Part shown: positions 1 to 9,627 of the stretch, piece by piece
Numbering within the stretch: the stretch's first letter is position 1
Layout: each line of letters begins with the position of its first letter
Assembly (NCBI RefSeq): GCF_003669035.1
Contig: NZ_CP033070.1
Location: 1,984,001-2,048,000, forward strand
DNA length: 64,000 nt
Reading direction: 5' to 3'
From: Chryseobacterium sp. 3008163
GTDB lineage: Bacteria > Bacteroidota > Bacteroidia > Flavobacteriales > Weeksellaceae
The notes under the pieces: generated by a model
What the model was told of the DNA's origin: nothing
Seen by the model: the letters and a program-made list of their open reading frames with translations, nothing else
Databases searched by the model: none
Translations under genes and position numbers: made by a program

Positions 1-1124
1 ATTCTGAGAGGTTCTCAATACACTCTCATTCAAAATATAAGCATTATTGACCGTATTGTTATAAAACGTCTGGCTGGTAACATCCACCGATGCAGAAAAC
101 GTCAGAAACGGATTCGATTTTGCATCCTGGCTGTGTCTCCACGCGATTCTGTAAGTTCCGGTTTTGCTGTAATCATCTAAACCTTTAATCCCTCGAATAG
201 TCGTCCCAATATCTGCCGAGAAGTTACCCGAATATCGGTATTTTTTGAGGTAATTCATTTCAGGACGAAGATTCCAGCTTCCTTTTGTATAAATATCTGC
301 TAAAACTTTCAGGTCAAAATGTTCTCCGATGGGTTGATAATATCCTATTCCATTTAAGAAAAACCCGACATCTTCCCTTTCTCCAAAGCTAGGAATCAAA
401 ATACCTGCGGATCTTTTTGCGAAAAAGGCAATATAGCAAAAGGCATCACAAGCGGAGTCGGAACTTCCTCTATATACATCTGCACCGGACCTGTAATTAA
501 AGAAGAACCGTTTTTACCTTTAACCATTTTTATATGAGATGCACGTAATTTATAATCGGCAACAGTATCTTTCTTTTTGATAAAATAATCATCTGTCGTA
601 AAATCTGCACGTCGCATTACATATACAGAATCATTGTACTTTTTTGTCTTCTGAGCAACGATAACCCCTTCACTTTCCTCAGTTCTTGCATTATAAGCAA
701 TTGCCTGCTTCGTTTTTGTATTGTAGCTAAATTCTGTTGTTTCGTACTTTTTACCAGCTTGTGTAACTTGTACCAACTCTACAATTTTACCTAAAGAATC
801 TTGCTTACCTCTAGCAAAAACGGTACTTTTTGCTTCATCGATCGATATATAATCTGCATCAACCTGCATATCCTGATACTTTATCTGAGCATTTTTGATC
901 AGATAAATCATCTTTTTCGGAAAATCTCTACGTTCTGTGTCTGCCTTAGTCTCGAATACATCCTCTAGGGCTTCTTTTTTTACAATAATGGTATCCTTTT
1001 TGGGGATGGTATCATTAACTACCTTTGTTTCCGTTAATTTTTTAGGCGACTGCTGTGCTAAAAAACTGTTAAAAATTAGGATAATTAAAATTTGTAATAT
1101 ATTTTTGAAGACGGTTTTGTCCAA
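1..1124 (-). pseudogene. LptD/OstA-like outer-membrane LPS assembly protein, N-terminal part, frameshifted, runs off window
   Basis: The protein starts with a signal peptide ending in LAQ, followed by an OstA-like repeat region containing IKYQDMQVDADYI, FARGKQD and LITGPVQMYIE. This is the arrangement of flavobacterial LptD-type proteins, which insert LPS into the outer membrane. The frame stops at 396 after LPFSQKDPQVF. Adding one base to the T run at 414-418 restores QKRSAGILIPSFGEREDVGFF, and that frame stays open to base 1. The shift is therefore probably a missed homopolymer base and not a real break. I place the start at the TTG at 1124 (MDKTVFKN) because a TAATTTTG promoter-like box covers the upstream TTG at 1151. 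The family call rests on the OstA-like half; the barrel lies outside the window. Confidence 0.75.
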
Positions 1125-1178
1125 TTTTGTTTTTATATAATTTAGGCTCAAAATTAGTATAATTTTTAAAACTGTAAG

Positions 1179-2470
1179 ATGTACACACGAAAATTTAAAA
1201 TAATTTTAGCATTTCTCTTCATACTTTCTACTCAATTTGTCTTTTCTCAAAAAAATTCACTGTTGTTTTAGACGCAGGGCATGGAGGAAGTGATCACGGA
1301 GCCAACAGAAATTACTCTGATATAGGCACCGTTTTGGAGAAAAACGTCACTTTGGCAATTGTGCTGAAATTAGGCTCTATGCTTGAGAAAAACAAAGATT
1401 TCAAAGTAATATACACCAGAAAATTTGATGAATATCCATCATTAACGGATCGAACCAATACAGCCAACAGAAGTAAGGCAGATTTATTTATTTCTGTACA
1501 CGTAAATTCTTCACCCAGCAGATCGGCAACAGCAAGAGGAACCGAAACTTTTGTACAAGGGCCTGCCCAAAACAGGGAAAACCTGGAAGTTGCGAAGCAA
1601 GAAAACAATGTAATCTATCTTGATGAGAAAGATAAAGAGACTTTTGCCTCGTATGATGCGGGTTCTCCTGAATCTTTAATCGCCTTAAAACTTCAACAAA
1701 GTAAATATCTTGAAAACAGCTTAATTGTAGGAAGTTTTGTAGAAGGAAATTTTGAAAAAAGCGGACGTTTTTCAAGAGGGGTAAAACAAGAAAACCTTCA
1801 CATTTTAAGAAGAAGTTCGATGCCTTCTATTCTTATTGAAACAGGATTTGTAAATAATTATGAAGACGCAGCATTTTTAAACTCAGAAAGCGGACAACAA
1901 CAAACGGCTGAAAACATTTACAAAGCAATCATTGATTACAAAAAAGCAGTCGACAGAAAAGGCGGCGTGCAAGCACCAACGAGAAAACCCGAACCTGAGA
2001 AAAAAGAAGAAGTTCCGTTGAAGAATGATTTCAGAATATTATTGATGACTTCTGCCATAAAATACAACGAAGATGATCCTGCATTGAAAGGCTTAAATTA
2101 CATTCTTGCTTTAAAAGAAAACGGAATTTACAAATACTACTACAGCGTGACAAATATGGCATCTGTAAGAGACAGCAATATCAAAACCGCTAAAGATGCC
2201 GGCTTTAGAAATGCGTATGCGGTAGGATTTATGCCCAACCAAAAATTAAATACCGGATATTACACCATCGAAGTCTTTACCGGAAAAGATAAATTGAGCG
2301 CCAACTCGTTTATTCTACAAACTTTAAAAGATGTGGAAAGAGAGAAAAACAATGGTTTATTCTACTACACCTACGGAAAAGTATCTTCTTTAGAAGATGC
2401 CGTAAAACTTCAAAAAGAATTAGAAGCCAAAGGGATTAAAAATACGATTATCCAGAAAGTGTATAAATAA
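1179..2470 (+). pseudogene. N-acetylmuramoyl-L-alanine amidase (Amidase_3) with SPOR-like tail, frameshifted near its N-terminus
   Basis: This periplasmic zinc amidase cleaves the MurNAc to L-Ala bond of peptidoglycan. The ATG at 1179 gives a signal peptide (MYTRKFKIILAFLF...FSQ), but the frame then hits TAG. Adding one base to the A run at 1249-1255 gives QKKFTVVLDAGHGGSDHGAN and joins the long downstream frame. With that repair the protein has 430 residues. Zinc and catalytic residues are visible: His in DAGHGG, Glu in VLEKNVT, His in ISVHVNSS and Glu in ILIETGFVNN. After a charged Pro/Lys/Glu linker, the last 80 or so residues resemble a SPOR domain, which would bind denuded glycan at division sites. 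The gene diverges from the LptD-like gene with only about 55 nt between starts. Confidence 0.85.
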
Positions 2471-2481
2471 GGAGAATAATT

Positions 2482-2511
2482 TTGAAGTGTAAATGTTAAT
2501 TAATACTTTTG
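2482..2511 (+). promoter_or_regulatory. Bacteroidota-type promoter of tRNA-Glu
   Basis: TTG (2482-2484), 19 nt, then TACTTTTG (2504-2511) fits the Bacteroidota consensus TTG-N17-23-TANNTTTG. It ends 14 nt before the tRNA, so the tRNA has its own promoter after the amidase stop codon. Confidence 0.7.
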
Positions 2512-2525
2512 CATCCTCAAAATTT

Positions 2526-2597
2526 GGTCTATTCGTCTAGTGGTAAGGACTCAAGGTTTTCATCCTTGCAACAGGAGTTCGATTCTCCTATAGACTA
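2526..2597 (+). tRNA. tRNA-Glu (anticodon TTC), variant body
   Basis: This is a 72-nt cloverleaf. The acceptor arms are GGTCTAT and ATAGACT (first pair G-U) with discriminator A. The anticodon stem is CAAGG/CCTTG around TTTTCAT, giving anticodon TTC, and the T arm is CAGGAGTTCGATTCTCCT. No CCA is encoded. The acceptor and anticodon stems differ clearly from the two tRNA-Glu genes near 15.2 kb, although the anticodon is the same. Confidence 0.95.
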
Positions 2598-2610
2598 CAC
2601 TTCAAAACAA

Positions 2611-2640
2611 AAAAAGCCTTCCGATCGAAAGGCTTTTTTT
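2611..2640. terminator. Bidirectional intrinsic terminator
   Basis: The hairpin AAAAAGCCTT / AAGGCTTTTT has a short loop and an A run on one side and a T run on the other. It can end the amidase/tRNA transcript on the plus strand and the histidine kinase transcript (stop at 2667) on the minus strand. Confidence 0.9.
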
Positions 2641-2666
2641 ACGTTTAAATTTTAATATTGCATCTT

Positions 2667-4408
2667 CTAATCTTTAAAGCTATCAGATTTAAGAATAAAA
2701 TAAAAAGTACTTCCTACACCAATTTCACTTTCCACAGCAATTGTTCCGCCTTGGGCTTCAATAAATTCTTTGCTGATGCTAAGGCCGAGACCGGTGCCTT
2801 CGGTTTTGGTTCCGGGAATTCTGAAATAACGGGTGAAGACTTTATTTAAATATTGCTCTTCTATCCCACGACCATTGTCTGTAACCGAAAATTTCACCTG
2901 ATCGTTATCTAATTTAACTACATTGATTTCAATCACCGACTTCTCGTGCGAATACCGAATTGCATTTGATAAAATATTGTTCAAAACCCACGATGTTTTC
3001 TCGCTGTCTGCATTCACGACGGAAATATCCGAGGCGACATTCGTTTTGATGGCAATCTCTTTATTCTCTGCAGCCGATTTGTTTGCAGCAATGACATCTT
3101 CAATCATGTTCTGAACTGATGAAGGTTTTATATTTAATTGCACCACGCCAGATTCCAGCTGAGTCATATTGAGAAGTTCTCCGGTAATTCTGAGTAAACG
3201 CTGCGTATCATCTTTAATTCCGGAAACCAATCTCCCTTGCTCCTCATTGAGATGACCAATTCTTTCATTTTCCAACAATTGCAAGCCCATTTGAATGGAT
3301 GAAATAGGTGTTTTGAATTCATGAGAAACTGTTCCCATAAAATGGGTTTTGGCTAAATCCAATTCTTTAAACGGCGTGATATTCCTCAGCATAATGACCT
3401 GACCAATGAAACGGCTTTCTTTTTCGCCTGTAGGAATTACATTGATAGCTAATATTTCTTTTTCAAAATAATTTTCTTTCCCTTCTACAAAAATTTTCAA
3501 TGCTGCTGTAGAATTTTTTGCAGCATCCGGATTAACAATTTCCCGGATAAGATCACGAACCAAATCGTTAGAAACGGCAACATCCTGAATGAGTTTTCCT
3601 ACGAAGTTTTCTTTTTTCAAACCTGAAATTTTCAGTGCTTCATCATTGACGAAAAGAACTTTCCGGTCTTCATCAATTCCAATCACCGCATCATGCATAT
3701 TGTCAATAAGCGTTTCAATTCTTTTTTTCCTTTTAAAATTTTATCGATTCTACTTTCGGAATATTCCTGAAGTTTTTCTGCCATTGTATTGAAAGATCTC
3801 GCCAGTTCGCCAAACTCACTGCTGCTTTCAAACTGCACCCGCTGTCTGTAATTTTGATTGGCAATCTGATGAATACTCGAAGTCAATTCACGAATCGGAT
3901 TTGAAATATTAGCCGGCAAATTCACCATTAAGATAAATGCAATCAAAAAACACAGAGTTCCGACAATAGAAATCACCGCAATTGCGTTTTCTGCCGTCGT
4001 ATTGGCAATTCCGCTTTTGATCTGGATCGCATTCATATTTAGCTGCATCAGCTCGGCAATATCTTTTCGGATGGCTGAATGTAAGCTTAAATTTCCCTTA
4101 TCAACTTTCAGCTCCGAAAAATGATCATGAATATTTTGAGTTGTCTCTTTCTCTCCACTTTCTGTAATATTCTGACGCTGAAGATCAAGGTTTTTTTGAA
4201 ACTCTGACAGCGCAAAAGGCTCGGTAGAAATTTCTTCGAGTGACAATAGCATATTTCTGGAGTACTGCAACGTATTGTAGTTGGCTACAAGAATATTCTG
4301 TGTATCTTTTTTCAGCTGATAAATAAACCATCCACCCAACGTTGACAGCACAATTATCATAAAAAACAGCAGACCAACGCCTGCATTAAGCTTAGTTTTT
4401 ATTTTCAT
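2667..4408 (-). pseudogene. Membrane sensor histidine kinase (HAMP-PAS-HisKA-HATPase), kdp locus, frameshifted
   Basis: With one base added to the T run at 3722-3728 this reads as one 580-residue kinase; as written it breaks into 241- and 343-residue frames. The repaired join reads GKKRIETLIDNMHDAVIGID. The order is TM1 (about residues 9-30), a periplasmic segment, TM2 (about 143-165), HAMP (NPIREL...FNTMAEKLQEY), PAS, an H-box with HEFKTP, an N-box (NNILSNAIRYS), and G-boxes (DNGRGI, GTGLGLSISKEF). The start ATG shares its A with the TAA stop of the KdpD-type gene, so the two are translationally coupled. In Bacteroidota the KdpD input domain and the kinase are often separate proteins. The likely partner is the NtrC-type regulator at the far end of the locus; this pairing is inferred from position. 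Confidence 0.85.
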
Positions 4409-5531
4409 TACGACAAAATTACTAAATCTACGTTCTGTTTAGACAGTCTTTTGAGTAAGGAATTAAAAGTGTCTGTAGCCAGAATAATTCTCCAGATATC
4501 CAAATGTGGTTTTCCGATACACATCGTCGTAATATTCCTCTCTTCGCATTGTTCCATGATGGTCATTGCAATATTTTTACTTTGAATTTTTATGATTTCT
4601 GCACCCAACTCAGTAGCCAATCTGAAATTATTAATCAAATGTCTCTGTTTATTCAGCGCAATTCTGTCCGCCGATTCTCTAGGAACCTGAACATACAATA
4701 AAAACCACTGACTGTTGTAGTAGCTTGCCAGTCTTGCGGTTTTCCGAATAACATTTTTTGCTGTCACTTCGTTTGAACTGATGCAAGCAAGAAATCTTTC
4801 TTTTTTAAAGTTTTTCCTGTGACAACTTCTGTTTCAACTTTCCTTGTAACCTGCGATGCCACTTCTTTCAGCGCCAACTCACGAAGTTGAAGGATATTTT
4901 CGTTTTTAAAAAAATTATTGAGTGCAGAGAGTATTTTACTTTGATCGTAAATTTTCCCTTCTTTTAATCTTAAAATCAATTCATCAGCGGTAAGGTCAAT
5001 ATTGACGACCTCATCCGCCGAAGCTAGAACGGTATCAGGAATTCTTTCGGCAACCTCAATTCCGGTTACAGCTTTTACCTCATCGTTGAGACTTTCCAAA
5101 TGCTGAATGTTCACAGCACTGATGACATTAATTCCGGCATCTAAAATCTCAAAAACATCCTGCCATCTTTTTTTATTTTTGCTTCCTTCGATATTGGTGT
5201 GAGCCAATTCGTCAATAATCACAATTTCCGGACGCAGGACGATGATCGCCGGAACATCTAGTTCTTCCAGCTCTTTGCCTTTGTAAAATAATTTTCTTCG
5301 GGGAATAATAGGAAGACCTTCCAGCAAATCGTGTGTTTCCTTACGATTGTGTGTTTCCACATATCCTATCTTTACATCTATTCCGTTTTGAAGGAGTACG
5401 TGAGCTTCCTGAAGCATTCTGTAGGTTTTCCCTACGCCCGCACTCATCCCGATGTAAATTTTCAGTTTACCCCGTTTTGAACTGTTGATGAGATGCAGAA
5501 ACTCTTCTGCGGATTTTCTTGATTCGTTCAT
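4408..5531 (-). pseudogene. kdpD: Stand-alone KdpD-type sensor (KdpD N-terminal + universal-stress domain), frameshifted
   Basis: This is the short Bacteroidota form of KdpD, with the osmosensitive K+ channel sensor domain and a UspA-like domain but no kinase. The Walker A stretch is GMSAGVGKTY (about residues 28-37) and the Walker B stretch is IVIIDELAHTN. The reading frame ends early with ASVQTK. Adding one base to the T run at 4801-4806 restores KERFLACISSNEVTAKNVIR and leads into the Usp part. The repaired length is 374 residues, about the usual size of this short form. In E. coli the domain senses K+ and turgor signals and controls the kinase portion; here the kinase is the next gene, overlapping by one base. 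The start ATG at 5531 gives MNESRKSAEEFL. Confidence 0.88.
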
Positions 5532-5567
5532 TTGTAGAATTGATTATTTCAGGTAAGAAAAATGTTT

Positions 5568-5710
5568 TAAACCATTAAGGGTATTGAGTTTTTAAGGACA
5601 AAAATAATTTTCATTTTTTAGATTCACCAAGGTGAATCATTAAGTTACACGCTTAAATCAATTTATTGATTCTTAACATTCCTTAATCAATTAATTCCCT
5701 TAATGGTTTA
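5568..5710. repeat. Intergenic inverted-repeat element between barrel gene and kdpD
   Basis: The perfect 14-bp arms TAAACCATTAAGGG (5568-5581) and CCCTTAATGGTTTA (5697-5710) enclose further nested symmetry: GATTCACC-AA-GGTGAATC at 5621-5638, and TTAAGGA against TCCTTAA. The remaining gap bases are AT-rich with no reading frame. A related stretch (AACCATTAAG and TTTTTAAGGA) occurs near 22.75 kb, so this looks like a dispersed, MITE-like element. Confidence 0.7.
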
Positions 5711-5769
5711 TAAAAATTCACAATCTTTTTTAGCTAACTTAATTTAACCAAAAGTTATAATTGCTATTA

Positions 5770-6849
5770 CTAAAATGAAATGGCCAATGCCGTCGTTGCC
5801 GTCAGACTATTGCTATTAAATTCATCCGTCCTGTTCATAAAGATAGCATCTTTACTGTTTAAATTTCTGATTTCTGTACGCCAAACGAGATTCGGCAGGA
5901 TCTGATAATCAGCATTCAGAGAATACCCGAAAGTTTTAAAACCGTTTTCTGTTCCCGTAGCAATGATCACTCCCTTTTCATCTTGGTAATATTCTCCTCT
6001 TGCGGTAAAACTCAGTTTTTCTGTAGCATTGTATTTTGCAATTAAAACTGGTGTGTACCAAATATTATACTGCTCGCTTCCTTTTGCTTTTTGTTCGGCA
6101 CCAATGTCAAAACCTGCTGTCACTCCGAACTTTTTATTAATTTGATACACTGCATACAGATTATGAAAATATCGCATCTGGCGAATGCTGTCGGGTTTAT
6201 CATTTCCGATAAAAGAACTGCTGTTGATGGTCAGTTTTTCATTAGGTTTAAATGTCAACTGATGTCCGAATGCAGGCGTAGAATTTCCGTCAACTCTCTG
6301 AATACGCTGCCAACCATTGAGTACTAAACCGCTTACAAACCACTTTCCACTTTCTGAAGTGTAGGAAATTTTAGCACCTGTCTCGAAATACGGCGAGTTG
6401 TCAGCAAAAAGACTTCGTGTCAATGTCCAATTATCTTTTCCAACAGCACTTTCAAATCCTAAATGGGATGGGAAAACTCCTGCATCAATCCAAAGATTAT
6501 GTTTTTTTGAAATTTTCAAACCTACATTGGCTTCGTAAATATTTTTCATCACACCTTGCTCTGCTGCGTAATTGGCATTCATGTATGTTCCGACTGCTAA
6601 AGCAAGATTGGCTCTCACATTTTCTGTATTGTATGCTGTTTTTACAAACGCTAAATTAACGTTCACTTCATTGTTTCGGTTGTGACTGTATACGAATCCA
6701 GGACGGTTATTATTTTTCGGATTATTAAAATCTGCAGTGTAATAAACCTCAGCGTATCCGCCAACAGTAAGAGGTTTTGCAATTGAATCGTTTTGAGCAG
6801 ATGCACTGATACCGCATACAGCTAACAAAACAAATAGTATTTTTTTCAT
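5770..6849 (-). CDS. Outer-membrane beta-barrel (porin-like) protein of the kdp operon
   Basis: The protein has 359 residues with a signal peptide ending ISASAQ, then alternating amphipathic strands (GGYAEVYYTADF, NVNLAFVKTAYN, SFTARGEYYQDE) and a C-terminal Phe (ALAISF), as in outer-membrane barrels. It most resembles the porin-like barrels that accompany kdp genes in Bacteroidota. It sits 78 nt after kdpC and before kdpD on the same strand. I infer that it lets K+ or another solute across the outer membrane, so that uptake is not limited there; no residue proves the substrate. Nothing appears truncated. Confidence 0.75.
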   Translation of the reverse strand: MKKILFVLLAVCGISASAQNDSIAKPLTVGGYAEVYYTADFNNPKNNNRPGFVYSHNRNNEVNVNLAFVKTAYNTENVRANLALAVGTYMNANYAAEQGVMKNIYEANVGLKISKKHNLWIDAGVFPSHLGFESAVGKDNWTLTRSLFADNSPYFETGAKISYTSESGKWFVSGLVLNGWQRIQRVDGNSTPAFGHQLTFKPNEKLTINSSSFIGNDKPDSIRQMRYFHNLYAVYQINKKFGVTAGFDIGAEQKAKGSEQYNIWYTPVLIAKYNATEKLSFTARGEYYQDEKGVIIATGTENGFKTFGYSLNADYQILPNLVWRTEIRNLNSKDAIFMNRTDEFNSNSLTATTALAISF

Positions 6850-6926
6850 TTAATTTAAATTTAAGAAAAAGATGGGATTTTATTAAAAAAATAAAACCTC
6901 CGATGATAAATATTGATTTTAAAATT

Positions 6927-7493
6927 TTACTTTCCACTTAATTGATCAAGTGCGATGTTGAGTTGAAGAACATTGATTTTTTCAGGACCAAACAATCCTA
7001 TCACAGGTTTTTCTGTATTTTGAGTAATCAAATTATTGATTTTCACCTCATCGATATTTCTGATTTTCGCAATTCTTTTCACCTGAATTTTCGCTGCCTG
7101 CACAGAAAAATTCGGATCTAATCCGCTTCCGCTGGCCGTCACTAAATCTGCCGGAATATCTGACTTTACAATTCCAGGATTTTTCATCAAAATTGTATCG
7201 ATACGAGCCTGAATTTGTTTGAGATACTCTTCATTCGATGGACCTTTGTTGCTTCCTCCCGAACCTGCTGCATTGTAATCGACCGCTGAAGGACGAGAAT
7301 TGAAATATTGATCTGTACTGAACGACTGTCCGATATTGGCGTAATAGGTTTTATTATTATGTTTAATTAAATCTCCTTTTCCTTGATTAGGTGAAAGCTG
7401 AGCAATTGCCCAGATGGATATCGGATAAACAATGGTAAGAAAAACAATGCACAAAGCGGTCAGTTTGATTGCTGGTAAAATATGTTTTTTCAT
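6927..7493 (-). CDS. kdpC: Potassium-transporting ATPase subunit C
   Basis: KdpC is the single-span subunit of the high-affinity KdpFABC K+ pump in the inner membrane. This one has 188 residues, the usual size. A membrane helix lies near residues 8-30 (ALCIVFLTIVYPISIWAIAQ), followed by family motifs YYANIGQSFSTDQYFNSRPS, DLVTASGSGLDPNFS and ITQNTEKP, and it ends LNIALDQLSGK. It follows kdpB after a 102-nt gap that holds a long inverted repeat. Start ATG at 7493. Confidence 0.97.
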   Translation of the reverse strand: MKKHILPAIKLTALCIVFLTIVYPISIWAIAQLSPNQGKGDLIKHNNKTYYANIGQSFSTDQYFNSRPSAVDYNAAGSGGSNKGPSNEEYLKQIQARIDTILMKNPGIVKSDIPADLVTASGSGLDPNFSVQAAKIQVKRIAKIRNIDEVKINNLITQNTEKPVIGLFGPEKINVLQLNIALDQLSGK

Positions 7494-7510
7494 TTGATAA
7501 TAATTTAAAA

Positions 7511-7586
7511 AGGCATGAAACAGGAAGAATTGAGATAGTTAAAAGGACGAAAAGTTGCATGATAAAAGTTTCTTCCTGCCGTGCCT
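7511..7586. other. Long stem-loop between kdpB and kdpC
   Basis: AGGCA (7511-7515) and CAGGAAGAA (7521-7529) pair with TTCTTCCTG (7570-7578) and TGCCT (7582-7586), leaving small internal bulges. There is no T run on the minus strand after it, so it is not an ordinary terminator. It may block decay or adjust the ratio of KdpC to KdpAB; this is inference. Confidence 0.65.
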
Positions 7587-7595
7587 GTGAGCTAT

Positions 7596-9605
7596 TTAGA
7601 AAAATAAGGATACAATAATATCTATGATTTTAATTCCGATAAAAGGGATAATGACACCGCCTAATCCGAAGATGAATAAATTCCTTCTCAGCAACGCAGA
7701 TGCGCCGATTGGTTTATAAGCCACCCCCTTCAATGCCAACGGTATCAGTATAGGAATGATAATCGCGTTGAAAATGACTGCCGATAAAATTGCACTTTCC
7801 GGACTGTGAAGATTCATAATATTTAAACCTTGCAAAGCAGGAATTGCCGTGATAAACAATGCCGGAATAATGGCAAAATATTTTGCAACATCATTGGCGA
7901 TACTGAATGTAGTCAGCGTACCTCTTGTCATCAGCAACTGTTTGCCGATTTCTACAACTTCAATTAATTTCGTAGGATCATTGTCGAGGTCGACCATATT
8001 TCCGGCTTCTTTTGCAGCCTGTGTTCCGCTGTTCATGGCAACACCTACATCTGCCTGAGCCAATGCCGGAGCATCATTGGTACCATCACCCATCATGGCA
8101 ACCAGACGACCTTCCTGCTGTTCTTTTTTGATGTAGTTCATTTTATCTTCCGGTTTTGCTTCGGCAATAAAATCATCAACACCTGCTTTTTCAGCAATAA
8201 ATTTTGCAGTCAGTGGATTGTCACCGGTCACCATCACGGTTTTAATACCCATTTTTCGGAGACGTTCGAAACGCTCGCTGATTCCGGGTTTAATGATATC
8301 CTGAAGTTCAATCACTCCCAGAACTTTTTCATTTTCTGAAACCACCAATGGTGTTCCTCCGTTCTGAGAAATTTCTTTAACTTTTAAATCAATTTCTTGT
8401 GGAAAAATATTTCCAGCAGCTTCCGATATTTTTCTGATGGCGTCGGTTGCTCCTTTTCGGATGCGGTTTCCGTCGTAATCAATTCCTGAACTTCTGGTTT
8501 CTGCGGTAAATTTGATAAACTGAGGATTACTGATTTCATAGCTTAAAGGATTGATTCCCGCCAGCTCTATGATTGATTTCCCTTCAGGAGTTTCATCTGC
8601 CATTGAACTCAAAACAGCCGCTTTGATTAACTGTGTTTCATCAACTTGGTTAGCAGGATAAAAACTCGTTGCCTTACGGTTTCCGATGGTGATTGTCCCT
8701 GTTTTATCTAAAAGTAAAACATCGATATCTCCAGCTGTCTCCACTGCTCTACCGCTTTTTGTGATCACGTTGGCTCGCAATGCTCTGTCCATCCCGGCAA
8801 TACCAATCGCTGATAATAATCCGCCAATAGTAGTCGGAATTAAACAAACAAAAAGTGAGATAAATGATGCAATAGTAATCGTGACATTAGAATAATCTGC
8901 GAATGGTTTTAAAGTCACACAAACGATGATAAAAACCAATGTAAAACCTGCCAGTAAAATCGTTAAGGCAATTTCGTTCGGTGTTTTCTGCCTTGAAGCA
9001 CCTTCTACCAAAGCAATCATTTTATCTAAAAAGCTTTCGCCGGGTTGCGTTGTCACTTGTACAACAATTTTATCCGACAAAACTTTTGTTCCTCCTGTTA
9101 CAGAACTTTTATCACCTCCAGATTCACGAATGACAGGAGCCGATTCTCCGGTAATCGCACTTTCATCTATGGTAGCAAGTCCTTCAATGATTTCTCCGTC
9201 AGAAGGAATAATGTCTCCAGCTTCACAAACAAAAACATCTCCTTTCTGTAATTTAGATGAAGAAATTATTTCACCGTTTTGCAGTTTTGCAGGCGTTTCT
9301 TCTCTTGTTTTACGAAGACTGTCTGCCTGAGCTTTCCCTCTTGCTTCGGCAATTGCTTCAGCAAAGTTTCCGAATAAAACGGTGAGTAAAAGAATGATGA
9401 ATACCGTGAAATTGTAAGCAAAACTTCCCTGAGATTTTTCTCCTGTCAAAGTCCAGACGCTTACAAAAAACATCACCAATGTACCGAGCCATACAAGAAA
9501 CATGACGGGATTTTTAAACATTAGTTTCGGATTCAGTTTCACAAAAGACTGTTTCAATGCTTCCTGAACCAATTCTTTTTGAAACAAAGATTTATTTTGA
9601 GTCAT
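7596..9605 (-). CDS. kdpB: Potassium-transporting ATPase subunit B (P-type ATPase)
   Basis: KdpB is the ATP-hydrolysing subunit of KdpFABC. It has 669 residues, normal for the family. The phosphorylated Asp is residue 300 in [10 protein letters not shown], the actuator-domain motif ITGES is at 151-155, and the hinge motif is [16 protein letters not shown]. Four helices lie in the N-terminal half and three near the C-terminus. The start ATG at 9605 gives [12 protein letters not shown]. The gene follows kdpA with a 22-nt gap, and nothing is missing. Confidence 0.98.
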   Translation of the reverse strand: MTQNKSLFQKELVQEALKQSFVKLNPKLMFKNPVMFLVWLGTLVMFFVSVWTLTGEKSQGSFAYNFTVFIILLLTVLFGNFAEAIAEARGKAQADSLRKTREETPAKLQNGEIISSSKLQKGDVFVCEAGDIIPSDGEIIEGLATIDESAITGESAPVIRESGGDKSSVTGGTKVLSDKIVVQVTTQPGESFLDKMIALVEGASRQKTPNEIALTILLAGFTLVFIIVCVTLKPFADYSNVTITIASFISLFVCLIPTTIGGLLSAIGIAGMDRALRANVITKSGRAVETAGDIDVLLLDKTGTITIGNRKATSFYPANQVDETQLIKAAVLSSMADETPEGKSIIELAGINPLSYEISNPQFIKFTAETRSSGIDYDGNRIRKGATDAIRKISEAAGNIFPQEIDLKVKEISQNGGTPLVVSENEKVLGVIELQDIIKPGISERFERLRKMGIKTVMVTGDNPLTAKFIAEKAGVDDFIAEAKPEDKMNYIKKEQQEGRLVAMMGDGTNDAPALAQADVGVAMNSGTQAAKEAGNMVDLDNDPTKLIEVVEIGKQLLMTRGTLTTFSIANDVAKYFAIIPALFITAIPALQGLNIMNLHSPESAILSAVIFNAIIIPILIPLALKGVAYKPIGASALLRRNLFIFGLGGVIIPFIGIKIIDIIVSLFF

Positions 9606-9627
9606 TTTAATTTCTTTTATTTAAAAT

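Noticed and set aside
1312..1608. 98-codon minus-strand frame inside the amidase gene
   Set aside because: Opposite strand of a conserved zinc amidase, no own signals.
8926..9330. 134-codon plus-strand frame opposite kdpB
   Set aside because: It is antisense to an unmistakable P-type ATPase and has no promoter or protein features.
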